Shown piece after piece: positions 1-7,500 of a stretch of DNA of 14,551 nucleotides. The stretch is from Chitinophaga pinensis. GTDB lineage: Bacteria > Bacteroidota > Bacteroidia > Flavobacteriales_D > Crocinitomicaceae. A program made the translations under genes and the position numbers. Location of the stretch: the NCBI GenBank assembly GCA_945870115.1, contig CAMBRH010000058.1, positions 1 through 14,551 of the forward strand. Direction: 5' to 3'. Every line of letters begins with the position of its first letter. Positions within the stretch are counted from its first letter, which is position 1. Under the pieces are notes generated by a model. The model saw only the letters and a program-made list of their open reading frames with translations, was not told where the DNA came from and did not search any database.

Positions 1-291
1 AAAGTAGAAAAATTGGATATTATTGCTTCTTCGGAATTGAAGAGTGAATTTGTTTCTTTGAATAAAAATGGAATTAATTCAATTGTTTTAGATTTATCAA
101 AGACTACTTATTGTGATTCTTCAGGTTTAAGTTCAATTTTAGTTGGCAATAGACTTTGCAAAGATTCTAGTGGGAAATTTGTACTAGTTGGAATGAATTC
201 AAAAATTCAAAAATTAATTGAAATTTCTCAATTGGATAAAGTTTTAAATATTACTGAATGCGAAGAAAAAGCCATTGAATTCTTTAATTAA
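1..291 (+). CDS. STAS-domain anti-sigma factor antagonist, 5' end outside window
   Basis: The reading frame is open from base 1, so the gene begins upstream; an internal TTG at 13 could be mistaken for a start. The visible 96 codons carry the STAS fold signature: a hydrophobic strand (SIVLDLS) followed by the segment YCDSSGLSSIL. Its DSSG is the place where anti-anti-sigma factors of the SpoIIAA/RsbV type are phosphorylated on serine. The family binds anti-sigma kinases or acts in related partner switches in the cytoplasm; the partner here is not visible. The stop lies 2 bases before the ribonuclease Z start on the same strand, so the two are probably co-transcribed. Domain assignment is firm; the physiological role is inference. 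Confidence 0.85.
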   Translation, partial: KVEKLDIIASSELKSEFVSLNKNGINSIVLDLSKTTYCDSSGLSSILVGNRLCKDSSGKFVLVGMNSKIQKLIEISQLDKVLNITECEEKAIEFFN

Positions 292-293
292 AA

Positions 294-1205
294 ATGAGTT
301 TTGAAGTTACAATTTTAGGCTCTGGAGCTGCTTTACCAACTTTAAAAAGAAATCCAACATCGCAATATGTGAATTGCAATGAGCGCCATATTTTAATTGA
401 TTGCGGAGAAGGAACTCAAAATCAATTGCGAAAATTTGGAATCAAAATTCAAAAAATTAAACACATACTGATTTCTCATTTACACGGAGATCATTATTTT
501 GGTCTGATGGGATTGTTAAGTACCATGAATTTATTGGGAAGGACCGAAGGATTAACTTTATATGGTCCAAAAGAACTAATTGAAATCATTGAGTTGCAGC
601 TTAAGGTAGGCGGACATTCTCTTGCTTTTAAGATAAATTTTAAAGAGACAAAAAACGATGGAATTAATTTACTTTTTGCAGATAAACTTATAGAGATAAA
701 ATCGATACCCCTTAAACATCGCATCAAAACGACGGGTTTTATCATTCAAGAAAAGCAAAAAGAAAGAACTATTTTGGGAGATGAATTAGTCGAGGCAAAA
801 CTCTCTTTGACCGCAATTCCTTTTTTTCGCAGAGGAGAAAATTACATTGATGAAAGAGGCAAAATATTTGAATTTGAAGATTTTTCAATTCCTGCTCCCG
901 TTCCAAGAACTTATGCTTATTTCTCAGATACTGTAGTTCAAAATAAGAATATTGAATATATTAAAGGAGTGAATTGTCTATATCATGAAGCAACTTTTAT
1001 TGAAATCCATAAAGATAAAGCTAAATCTACATTTCATTCAACAGCTAGGCAAGCGGCTGAATTTGCCAAATTAGCACAAGTAAAAAAATTATATTTGGGG
1101 CATTTAAGTTCACGTTACGAAAATTCAGATAAACATGTTTCGGAAGCAAAAGCCGTTTTTGAAAATATAATTTATGTTGATGACGGAATGAAAATTATCG
1201 TTTAA
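294..1205 (+). CDS. rnz: Ribonuclease Z (tRNA 3'-processing endonuclease)
   Basis: This 303-residue protein matches the short bacterial form of RNase Z, a metallo-beta-lactamase-fold nuclease that cuts the 3' trailer from tRNA precursors in the cytoplasm. The zinc-binding motif HLHGDH is at residues 62-67. Further family elements are the N-terminal GSGAALPT, the segment AYFSDT (about residue 210, supplying an Asp ligand), YHEATF (about 230) and the C-terminal LGHLSSRY (about 268-275, supplying the last His). The ATG at 294 gives the expected N-terminus and lies 2 bases after the STAS gene. The stop TAA shares bases with the stop of the convergent gene on the other strand. Full length, with no sign of disruption. 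Confidence 0.97.
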   Translation: MSFEVTILGSGAALPTLKRNPTSQYVNCNERHILIDCGEGTQNQLRKFGIKIQKIKHILISHLHGDHYFGLMGLLSTMNLLGRTEGLTLYGPKELIEIIELQLKVGGHSLAFKINFKETKNDGINLLFADKLIEIKSIPLKHRIKTTGFIIQEKQKERTILGDELVEAKLSLTAIPFFRRGENYIDERGKIFEFEDFSIPAPVPRTYAYFSDTVVQNKNIEYIKGVNCLYHEATFIEIHKDKAKSTFHSTARQAAEFAKLAQVKKLYLGHLSSRYENSDKHVSEAKAVFENIIYVDDGMKIIV

Positions 1206-1567
1206 TAATTTATTTCAACAATTAAAAGTGCACCTAATGAGAAAATAAGTGCATAAATAATCCATCCCCATATGTATTTTAATTTCATTTTCTTCGGGAA
1301 TGTTGAATTGACTAATATTATAGCACTTGTAGAATTGTCGTCTAATAAAGAATTATTTCCAACTTTTAATTTACTTTTAAATGAACATTTAGTGCAAATT
1401 TTATAAATTATTCTTTTAGTTCGAAAAATTGGTAGCCAGTACAAAATAAAATAGTTTTGTTCAATGTGATATTTTGGCTTGTTTTCCTGTGAACAAACTT
1501 TACAAGTTTCACTGTGAACATCAGATAATTCACCTACATAGTCAGATTTTGTAGCCCAAGAAATCAT
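1202..1567 (-). CDS. Unknown zinc-ribbon protein with one C-terminal membrane helix
   Basis: I do not recognise a named family for this 121-residue protein. It has two cysteine pairs, C22-x2-C25 (CKVC) and C58-x2-C61 (CTKC), spaced as in a zinc ribbon. A hydrophobic stretch of about 20 residues near 99-118 (WGWIIYALIFSLGALLIVEI) follows and should span the inner membrane, leaving only a few residues beyond it. The ATG at 1567 lies 3 bases after the stop of the upstream gene, so the two form an operon. The stop overlaps the rnz stop on the opposite strand. Zinc ribbons tethered to membranes are common in small bacterial proteins of unknown role; no function is proposed. Confidence 0.75.
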   Translation of the reverse strand: MISWATKSDYVGELSDVHSETCKVCSQENKPKYHIEQNYFILYWLPIFRTKRIIYKICTKCSFKSKLKVGNNSLLDDNSTSAIILVNSTFPKKMKLKYIWGWIIYALIFSLGALLIVEINY

Positions 1568-1570
1568 AAA

Positions 1571-2008
1571 TTATTGTCCGTAAAAAGATCTCATTTCTTT
1601 ACTTTTACCTTTTCCACTAGGAGAAACAGAAGACCAATTTGTACCTCCTAAACTCATTCTCAAAGTATGTTTTCCTAAAAAGCCTCTGAATTTGAAAGAT
1701 TTTTGAAGTTTAATTTCATGTACATATTTTTCATCATCTTCCAATAAGGCAATCATGGATTTTTCTAAATCTTCCGGTGTTGCGGATTGACTAATTAACT
1801 TTTTCACACCATCTTCTATACTAACTCCTTCAAAAAACTGATGAGTTTTAATTGTATTTAATAAATAGTAAAGTCCAACGGTTTTTTTGGGAACATAAAA
1901 AATATAATTTTTAGTTCCAACAACACAAACATCCACTTGTTTCATTGGTTGTTTTGAGTTCATCACAAATCCACTGTCATAAACTACATAATCTTGATTT
2001 TGTACCAT
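1571..2008 (-). CDS. Unknown 145-residue protein
   Basis: This cytoplasmic-looking protein has no signal peptide and no membrane helix. Its N-terminal half alternates short hydrophobic strands (VDVCVVGTKNYIFYVP), the middle is helical and acidic (LEKSMIALLEDDEKY), and the last third is basic and glycine/serine-rich (GKHTLRMSLGGTNWSSV, then SGKGKSKEMRSFYGQ). I do not recognise a family. The ATG at 2008 follows a TAnnTTTG element by about 22 bases, which supports this start. It is the first gene of a two-gene unit with the zinc-ribbon membrane protein, so a shared role is plausible but unproven. Confidence 0.7.
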   Translation of the reverse strand: MVQNQDYVVYDSGFVMNSKQPMKQVDVCVVGTKNYIFYVPKKTVGLYYLLNTIKTHQFFEGVSIEDGVKKLISQSATPEDLEKSMIALLEDDEKYVHEIKLQKSFKFRGFLGKHTLRMSLGGTNWSSVSPSGKGKSKEMRSFYGQ

Positions 2009-2030
2009 TCTAATTTTATTATTTTATTCA

Positions 2031-2038
2031 CAAATATA
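2031..2038 (-). promoter_or_regulatory. Bacteroidota-type -7 element for the 145-residue gene
   Basis: The minus strand reads TATATTTG, an exact TAnnTTTG match, 22 bases before the start codon. A possible -33 half (TTG within TATTGATTC) lies 22 bases further upstream, slightly beyond the usual spacing, so only the -7 part is convincing. Confidence 0.5.
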
Positions 2039-2091
2039 AAATAGTAAATTTAGTGTGAATCAATAAAAAAATTATTTAGAAATTAATTCAT

Positions 2092-2892
2092 TCAAAAAGC
2101 AAATTCTCGAACAATAATAAAAGTCCCCAAAACTAAAATAAAAATTGAGAATGCAACTTTCAGTTTATCAGCGTTAATTTTCTTAGATAAATTAGTACCA
2201 ATTAAAATTCCAATACTTGTAATTGCTGAAAAAATGGATAAAAATTTCCAATCAATCTTAAAATCCATTGCAGTACCTGCGAAACCTATTAAAGAGTTGA
2301 AAGCTATGATTGTCAATGAAGTACCTATTGCTACTTTAATAGGAAGTTTAGCAAAATAAATTAAAGCGGGAATGATTAAAAATCCTCCTCCAGCACCAAC
2401 AAGGCCAGTAACCAATCCTACAACCAGTCCTTCAAAAGCCAAAGCATATAAATTTGTTTTATGCTCTTTTTTCAAGGAAACATTTTTATTTCTGTCAGTA
2501 AACATAAAATAAGCTGCAAATAACATCATGACTGCAAAAAAGCTCATCAAAAATGTATTTTTATCTAATACAAACCAAGAGAAATCAATGATATGTTCAG
2601 GTAAAATAGGTAAAATAAATCTTCTTGTAGAAAGTACGCTCAAAACCGATGGGATTCCAAATATAAGTGCTGTTTTTAGTTTTACATTTCCAAGTCTGAA
2701 ATGAGCTGACGCACCAATTAAACTTGAAAAACCAACAACAAAAAGGGAATATAATACTGCTAACGATGGTTCGATGTGAAATAAATATACAAAAATGGGT
2801 AAAATAATCATTGAACCACCACCACCAAGAATTCCGAGAATAACCCCTGTGAAAACTGCAAAAATATAGCCAATTATATAAGTTATTTCCAT
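2092..2892 (-). CDS. TauE/SafE (DUF81) family membrane exporter
   Basis: This 266-residue polytopic protein shows the internal duplication of the TauE/SafE family. The glycine-rich helix-start motif occurs once near the N-terminus (TGVILGILGGGGSMIILP, residues about 15-32) and again in the second half (GLVTGLVGAGGGFLIIPA, about 158-175). About seven or eight hydrophobic helices are visible. Family members move sulfite, sulfoacetate or other small sulfur-containing or organic anions across the inner membrane; the substrate cannot be read from sequence. It is separated by 83 bases from the downstream gene pair, which has its own promoter element, so it is probably a single transcription unit. 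Normal length for the family. Confidence 0.9.
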   Translation of the reverse strand: MEITYIIGYIFAVFTGVILGILGGGGSMIILPIFVYLFHIEPSLAVLYSLFVVGFSSLIGASAHFRLGNVKLKTALIFGIPSVLSVLSTRRFILPILPEHIIDFSWFVLDKNTFLMSFFAVMMLFAAYFMFTDRNKNVSLKKEHKTNLYALAFEGLVVGLVTGLVGAGGGFLIIPALIYFAKLPIKVAIGTSLTIIAFNSLIGFAGTAMDFKIDWKFLSIFSAITSIGILIGTNLSKKINADKLKVAFSIFILVLGTFIIVREFAF

Positions 2893-2902
2893 AATCTGAG
2901 TA

Positions 2903-2932
2903 CAAAGTTGAACTTATATTTTTAATTTCAAA
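2903..2932 (-). promoter_or_regulatory. Candidate promoter of the TauE/SafE gene
   Basis: The minus strand has TTTG (2932-2929), an 18-base spacer, then CAACTTTG (2910-2903), a 7-of-8 match to TAnnTTTG. The predicted transcript would have a leader of only a few bases before the ATG at 2892, so this is tentative. Confidence 0.35.
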
Positions 2933-2963
2933 GTAATTTAAGTTACTTTTAACTATAAAAGCT

Positions 2964-2971
2964 TAATTTTG
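2964..2971 (+). promoter_or_regulatory. Bacteroidota-type -7 element for the helicase gene
   Basis: TAATTTTG is an exact TAnnTTTG match and would give a leader of about 45 bases before the helicase ATG at 3023. No clean TTTG was found at the expected -33 distance. DEAD-box helicase genes often have longer leaders linked to cold or autoregulatory control; nothing specific is visible here. Confidence 0.4.
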
Positions 2972-3022
2972 CAAAACGAATTACGTTAATATTCAACGTT
3001 AATTGATTAGAAATTCAAAATA

Positions 3023-4351
3023 ATGACAACTTTCAGCGACTTAAATTTAAGCAAACAATTACTCAATGCCCTTGAAGATTTAAACTTTGTTCATCCAACA
3101 AGTATTCAAGAAAAATCTTTCTCAACAATCATGTCTGGAAAAGATGTAATTGGAATTGCGCAAACTGGTACTGGAAAAACTTTGGCATATTTGCTTCCAA
3201 CGCTACGCCTATGGACTTTCTCTAAAAAACGAAATCCATCAATTGTAATTCTTGTTCCCACGAGGGAATTAGTTGCACAAATAGTTGAAGAAATTGAAAA
3301 ATTAACAGCTTACATGAATGTTGTTGTCGTGGGTGTTTTTGGTGGTGTAAATATTCGCACACAAGCTGAAACCATCGCAAACGGAATCGATATAATTGTT
3401 GCTACTCCTGGAAGAATCTTGGACTTGGCTTTAAATGGCGATTTAATTTTTAAAGATGTCAAAAGATTAATTATCGATGAAGTTGATGAAATGTTAGATT
3501 TAGGTTTTAGACCACAATTGACTCAAATTCTTGAAGTTTTGCCTCCAAAAAAGCAAAGTTTGATGTTTTCGGCAACTTTATCTGATGATATTGAATATTT
3601 TATCCTTGATTTTTTCGTGGATCCAATTAAAATAGAAGCTGCACCAGCGGGAACACCAATTGAAAAAATCGATCAAAGTGCGATTGAAATTCCAAATTTC
3701 CACACAAAAATCCATTATTTAAGAAACTTGATTGAGACAAGCGATGATTTTTCCAAAGTGTTAATTTTTGTCGATTCAAAAAAGAAAGCTGATTTAGTTT
3801 ACGAAGAATTAAGTCAAAATCCCGATCTAACAGTTGGAGTTATACATTCCAATAAATCTCAAAATTTGCGTTTCAACACAGTTACAGATTTTAAAAATGG
3901 AAACATTAAATTTTTAATTGCAACAGATTTAATTTCACGTGGAATCGATGTTACGGGAGTTAGTCACGTAATAAATGTCGATATTCCTGACGAACCAGAG
4001 AATTACATTCACCGAACTGGTAGAACGGGTAGGGCAGAAGCGGAAGGAAAAGCCATCAGTTTTGTTTCACCGTTTGAGGAAAATCATTGGAAAGCAGTTT
4101 TGGAGTACATAAAAATGCCAATCAGAACAGAGAAATTAGAAGCAGATTTCCCTGTTTCGACAATTTTAATTGGAGAAGAACTTCCAAAAGACGATATGAA
4201 AATTATCACTTTGAAATTGGCTAAAAGGGAAAATGTTGGCGCTTCTTTTCATGATAAAAAAGACAAAAACAAAAAGGTGAATGTCCGAAAAGATTGGAAA
4301 AAAATCAAAATGGATAAATACGGAAGACCGAAAACTAGGGGACAGAAATAG
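3023..4351 (+). CDS. DEAD-box-family ATP-dependent RNA helicase (motif II is DEVD)
   Basis: The 442-residue protein has the full superfamily 2 motif set in order: Q motif (HPTSIQ, about 24-29), motif I AQTGTGKT (46-53), Ia PTRELVAQ (79-86), GG (107-108), Ib TPGR (128-131), motif II DEVD (152-155), motif III SAT (183-185), IV LIFVDS (247-252), V ATDLISRGID (300-309) and VI HRTGRTGR (330-337). It unwinds or remodels RNA duplexes using ATP, probably in ribosome assembly or mRNA turnover. The C-terminal tail from about 400 is lysine-rich, as in RNA-binding tails of this family. Motif II has valine where the family name residue is alanine; the two acidic residues needed for Mg-ATP remain, so activity should be kept. 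It is monocistronic by context. A more exact subfamily name (RhlE-like or CshA-like) is not justified. Confidence 0.95.
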   Translation: MTTFSDLNLSKQLLNALEDLNFVHPTSIQEKSFSTIMSGKDVIGIAQTGTGKTLAYLLPTLRLWTFSKKRNPSIVILVPTRELVAQIVEEIEKLTAYMNVVVVGVFGGVNIRTQAETIANGIDIIVATPGRILDLALNGDLIFKDVKRLIIDEVDEMLDLGFRPQLTQILEVLPPKKQSLMFSATLSDDIEYFILDFFVDPIKIEAAPAGTPIEKIDQSAIEIPNFHTKIHYLRNLIETSDDFSKVLIFVDSKKKADLVYEELSQNPDLTVGVIHSNKSQNLRFNTVTDFKNGNIKFLIATDLISRGIDVTGVSHVINVDIPDEPENYIHRTGRTGRAEAEGKAISFVSPFEENHWKAVLEYIKMPIRTEKLEADFPVSTILIGEELPKDDMKIITLKLAKRENVGASFHDKKDKNKKVNVRKDWKKIKMDKYGRPKTRGQK

Positions 4352-4385
4352 TTATGAATAATGAACGATGAATTATGAGTTATGA
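4351..4385 (+). repeat. Tandem array of five heptamers, consensus gTTATGA
   Basis: Five consecutive 7-base units (gttatga, ataatga, acgatga, attatga, gttatga) start at the last base of the helicase stop codon. All five end in ATGA except for first-half variation. This is the plus-orientation member of a family of 7-base-period arrays in this window. Confidence 0.8.
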
Positions 4386-4452
4386 TTTTTTTGATCGATT
4401 TGTTGACTTTAATTTAATATACTCGAAAAGAAAATATTAAATTTGTTTTAAA

Positions 4453-4863
4453 ATGGAATATAAAAAGAACTTTTCGCTAAGAAATAAAAATTCTTCGAGC
4501 AATAAAATTGTTTTAGAAAAACTTTATCAACTTAGTAATAAATCAAAAAGTTTAAATTCCATGCGAGTAAATGTTTTTAAGCAAGTTACTCTTGAATTGC
4601 CATATACATTTGAAATTATTCAAAATGACATCAATGAAAATGCTGCTATAATAAGTGTTAATGTAAAGGTAAATTTGAATAAATTGATGTTTTTATTTGT
4701 ATTTACAAGCTTATTGATTTCTTCAATTTTAATTTTTGCCTTCAATTCCTATTTGGGACTAGCTCAAACATTATTTTTTGCTTTTGTATTTTATTTGCTT
4801 AGTCGAAGTAAAACGTTAAAATTTACAAGTGAAATGGTTGATTCTTGGTTTAAAAATCACTGA
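4453..4863 (+). CDS. Unknown small membrane protein with two adjacent helices
   Basis: This 136-residue protein is not recognised. Residues 1-70 are polar, with a basic, asparagine/serine-rich start and a strand-like segment (VTLELPYTFEII). Two hydrophobic helices follow at about 78-97 (LMFLFVFTSLLISSILIFAF) and 101-117, then a short charged tail. The layout suggests an inner-membrane hairpin with both ends on the same side. A TAAATTTG at 4438-4445 would leave almost no leader, so I do not rely on it. The gene lies between two 7-base repeat arrays of opposite orientation. The amino-acid composition is coding-like and the ATG is the only sensible start, but with no family match it is the least certain of the longer genes. 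Confidence 0.6.
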   Translation: MEYKKNFSLRNKNSSSNKIVLEKLYQLSNKSKSLNSMRVNVFKQVTLELPYTFEIIQNDINENAAIISVNVKVNLNKLMFLFVFTSLLISSILIFAFNSYLGLAQTLFFAFVFYLLSRSKTLKFTSEMVDSWFKNH

Positions 4864-4955
4864 ATTACCGAGTTAATTCACGAAATATGATAATATTCAG
4901 ACCATCAAACCAGTTTTTTAAAACGTAATGATGCCGTAGGTATCAAATGTTTGTA

Positions 4956-4977
4956 ACGACGGATGTAAATCCGTCGT
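4956..4977. repeat. REP-like palindrome ACGACGGAT-GTAA-ATCCGTCGT
   Basis: A perfect 9-bp inverted repeat with a 4-base GTAA loop. It is clearly more GC-rich than its surroundings and has no T-tract, so it is not a normal terminator. Single palindromes of this type are the substrates of REP-associated tyrosine transposases, and a transposase of that general class lies at 11607-12050; the link is inference. Confidence 0.6.
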
Positions 4978-5130
4978 AAAAACTAAAAATGAATTTGTTT
5001 TTGGCATGTGTTTTTTTTTAAAACCATGACAAAAACCAATAAAATTAGAACTATGGGAAATAAATTGGCAATTCAAAAAAAATAAATTGGTACATTGACT
5101 TTTGGTTTTACATTTCAACTTCCAAGTCAA

Positions 5131-5216
5131 CATTCATAATTAATTTCAATTCTTCATTTTTCACTCTTAATTTTTTTAATTCTTCTCTTTCAATTCTTCA
5201 TTTTTAATTTTTTCAC
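5131..5216 (-). repeat. Degenerate heptad array, units like cTTCATT / tTTAATT
   Basis: From 5145 the sequence divides into 7-base units (ttcaatt, cttcatt, tttcact, cttaatt), then a 2-base slip, then tttaatt, cttctct, ttcaatt, cttcatt, tttaatt, ttttcac. The sub-sequence of two units (ttcaatt + cttcatt) occurs twice, 44 bases apart. Read on the minus strand, the units start with GA or AA as in the other arrays, so this is an inverted member of the family. It ends 47 bases before the M61 peptidase start. Confidence 0.65.
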
Positions 5217-5263
5217 CTCTATTTCAATAAATAATTTTAATTTTATATAAAATTTAATTAATT

Positions 5264-7051
5264 ATGAAAAGTCTTTTAGGATTATTTTTAGTAACAATTT
5301 GTTTTACAGCTAGTTATTCTCAGTCGGTAAATTACATCTTGAGAATGCCAAAACCACAAAATCATTATTTTGAGGTGGAAATGTTGGTTTCTGATTTTAA
5401 AGACAATGAAATTGAAGTAAAAATGCCAGTTTGGGCTCCAGGATCATATTTGGTGCGTGAATTTTCAAAAAATGTCAATTTGGTAAAAGCTTTTGATGAA
5501 AAAGGAAATTCTCTAGAAGTTGTCAAAAAAACTAAAAATGCTTGGATTGTAAAAAAAGGATCAGCCAAAAAAGTAAAAATAAACTACGAAGTTTATGCTT
5601 TTGAATTAAGTGTAAGAACAAGTTTTTTAGATTTAACGCATGGATATGTCAGTGGAACTGGAGTTTTTATGTACATAGAAAAACTAAAAGAAAACGTTGG
5701 AAATCTAACAATAATTCCTCACGAAACATTTAAAAAAGTTTCAACTGCATTGCCAAAATCTGGAGAAAAAATCACTTCTGATAATTCTTTTTCCTATAAA
5801 TTTATAAATTACGATCAGTTAGTTGATTGCCCAATGGAAATTGGAAACCAAGTAGAATTTGATTTTATGTCTGAGGGAGTGAAACATTCTGTTGCAATGT
5901 ATGGACCAGGAAATTATGACGTTGAGAAATTGAAAAAGGACATGGCTAAAATCACTTCGACTGCTACAAAAGTCTTTAACGAAAATCCAAACAAAGAATA
6001 TACTTTTATTATTCACAATGTTGTTGATGGTCAAGGAGGTTTAGAACACTGTAATTCAACAACTTTAAGCGTAAATCGTTGGACTTATCAAGGAGATGAT
6101 TACATCGGATTTTTGTCTTTGGTTGCACACGAATATTTCCACCTGTGGAATGTGAAAAGAATTAGACCAATCGAACTTGGACCTTTTAATTATGACGAAG
6201 AGAATTACACTTCTTTACTTTGGGTAATGGAAGGTTTTACTTCGTATTACGATGAATTATTGTTGCGTCGTGCGGGACTTTATTCCCAAGAAACGATGTT
6301 ACAAAAGTTAAATAGTTCAATTAATTATGTTGAAGGCTCAGAAGGTTCTCGTGTACAGCCTGTTGCACATTCAAGTTTTGATGCTTGGATAAAAGCTTAT
6401 CGTCCGAATGAGAATTCAGGAAATACAACAATGACTTATTATTCTCGAGGAGCAATGTTAGCAGCAATTTTAGATTCAAAAATAATTGTGAAAACAAATG
6501 GAAAAAAATCCTTAGATGATTTCATGCAGAAATTATACAACGATTTTTACAAAAAATTAAACCGAGGTTTTTCAGAATTAGAGTTTCAACAGGCTCTGTC
6601 AGATTTTATGGGCGAAGATATGACTTCATTCTTTAAAGATTTTGTTAACGGCACAAAAACACCACCTTTCAAAGAAATTTTCGCTCCCGTTGGAGTAAAA
6701 GTTGAATATACAGGAAGTAAAAAAGCGAATTTTGGTGCAACATTTGGATCAGCAAATGGAAAAACAGTTATTAAAGGAATTCGTTCAAATTCGGCATGTG
6801 AAACTGCAGGATTATCTGTAAACGATGAAATTATTGGAATAAATGGTTACCGAGTTTCACAAGCAGAAGTTGAAGCTATTTTGGCTGGATTAAGTGAAGG
6901 TGAAAGTTTAAATTTCTTGATAGCTAGAGAAGATCAATTGATGGAAATTGTTGCAAAAATGGGTTTATACGAACGATCAAGTTTTAAATTTTCAATTGAA
7001 ACAGATAAAACAAATAAGGTTTTGTTCGATTATTGGATGAGAGTTTTTTAG
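5264..7051 (+). CDS. Secreted M61-family metallopeptidase with PDZ domain
   Basis: The 595-residue protein begins with a typical signal peptide (MKSLLGLFLVTICFTASYS, likely cut near Ser19-Gln20), so it acts in the periplasm or outside. The gluzincin zinc site is present: HEYFH at 289-293, followed by the glutamate ligand in WVMEGFTSYY (Glu323). The N-terminal beta-rich domain (about 25-200) and a C-terminal PDZ domain (about 485-570, with the IRSNSACETAGLSVNDEIIGING core) complete the usual M61 (glycyl aminopeptidase-like) layout. The length is normal and no Por-type C-terminal sorting domain is visible. M61 peptidases remove N-terminal residues, with a preference for small ones in characterised members; the natural substrate here is unknown. 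It appears monocistronic, with heptad arrays on both sides. Confidence 0.95.
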   Translation: MKSLLGLFLVTICFTASYSQSVNYILRMPKPQNHYFEVEMLVSDFKDNEIEVKMPVWAPGSYLVREFSKNVNLVKAFDEKGNSLEVVKKTKNAWIVKKGSAKKVKINYEVYAFELSVRTSFLDLTHGYVSGTGVFMYIEKLKENVGNLTIIPHETFKKVSTALPKSGEKITSDNSFSYKFINYDQLVDCPMEIGNQVEFDFMSEGVKHSVAMYGPGNYDVEKLKKDMAKITSTATKVFNENPNKEYTFIIHNVVDGQGGLEHCNSTTLSVNRWTYQGDDYIGFLSLVAHEYFHLWNVKRIRPIELGPFNYDEENYTSLLWVMEGFTSYYDELLLRRAGLYSQETMLQKLNSSINYVEGSEGSRVQPVAHSSFDAWIKAYRPNENSGNTTMTYYSRGAMLAAILDSKIIVKTNGKKSLDDFMQKLYNDFYKKLNRGFSELEFQQALSDFMGEDMTSFFKDFVNGTKTPPFKEIFAPVGVKVEYTGSKKANFGATFGSANGKTVIKGIRSNSACETAGLSVNDEIIGINGYRVSQAEVEAILAGLSEGESLNFLIAREDQLMEIVAKMGLYERSSFKFSIETDKTNKVLFDYWMRVF

Positions 7052-7055
7052 TTTG

Positions 7056-7084
7056 GACATTAAGATGTCAGAAATTTAAGATCT
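7056..7084 (+). repeat. Weak heptad-like array after the M61 gene
   Basis: Four units starting with GA (gacattaa, gatgtca, gaaatttaa, gatct) are spaced 8, 7 and 9 bases apart, beginning 5 bases after the M61 stop. They resemble the gacttaa-type units at 8842-8877 but the period is irregular, so this may be a decayed array or chance. Confidence 0.35.
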
Positions 7085-7146
7085 TTTATTTTCGCAGAAT
7101 CAATATTTTCAACTTATCATTTGAAATAAAATGCAATTTTAAAAAA

Positions 7147-7500
7147 TCACTCTGCCTGCAACTTAGTCAATTTTTTATTCATACTTTCCAAAACGGCATT
7201 GTAAATTTCTTTCATTTTATCCTGTTGAGATCCGTAATATTCGGTAGACTTTTTAAATTGAGTATAAGAAACCTTGTATTTTTTCAAAACAATATCTCCA
7301 GATTCTTTTACTGATTGTTGAAATTGACTAATATGAGGCATTCTTGTTTGAATTTGATTCTCAATAATCATTAAATCTTCTAAAATCAAAGCCATTTTTT
7401 CTTCTGAAATTACATTTTCTGGTACAGGAATTTCATTTAATTTTAATTCACAAGAAAAAATAAAAAATAAAGAAATAAAAATTAATCCAATTTTTCTCAT
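7147..7500 (-). CDS. DUF4296-like lipoprotein
   Basis: This 117-residue protein has a lipoprotein signal: a basic start (MRK), a hydrophobic core and a lipobox-like FIFSC with the acylated cysteine at residue 17. The mature part carries the segment EEKMALILEDLMIIEN and a helical remainder with YYGSQQDKMKEIYNAVLE. This matches the DUF4296 lipoproteins that accompany dihydroorotase in Flavobacteria. The function is unknown; localisation should be the cell envelope. Its ATG overlaps the pyrC stop by 4 bases (ATGA), so translation is likely coupled and it is the last gene of the glycosyltransferase-pyrC-lipoprotein unit. Confidence 0.85.
   Translation of the reverse strand: MRKIGLIFISLFFIFSCELKLNEIPVPENVISEEKMALILEDLMIIENQIQTRMPHISQFQQSVKESGDIVLKKYKVSYTQFKKSTEYYGSQQDKMKEIYNAVLESMNKKLTKLQAE

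Larger units (their letters stand above)
4864..5263. other. Gene-free 400-base spacer with a palindrome and a heptad array
   Basis: No open frame here looks coding; the 71-codon frame on the minus strand has no family features and runs through repeats. The spacer contains a 22-base palindrome at 4956-4977 and a 7-base-period pyrimidine-rich array at 5131-5216. No clear TAnnTTTG promoter was found just before the M61 peptidase start at 5264. Confidence 0.6.

Noticed and set aside
13..15. TTG as the start of the STAS protein
   Set aside because: The frame is open to base 1 and the domain needs residues further upstream, so the true start is outside the window.
2597..2905. 102-codon minus-strand frame overlapping the TauE/SafE gene
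   Set aside because: Composition (runs of Trp, Phe, Tyr and Cys) is that of a shifted frame over a glycine-rich membrane gene.
4438..4445. TAAATTTG as a promoter for the 136-residue membrane gene
   Set aside because: It is only 7 bases before the ATG and would make a leaderless transcript, with no -33 element.
4918..5133. 71-codon minus-strand frame in the spacer before the M61 gene
   Set aside because: It crosses a palindrome, has no family-like segments and no promoter element; spacer DNA is the simpler reading.
7033..7314. 93-codon plus-strand frame between the M61 and lipoprotein genes
   Set aside because: It starts inside M61 and runs antisense to the lipoprotein coding region.
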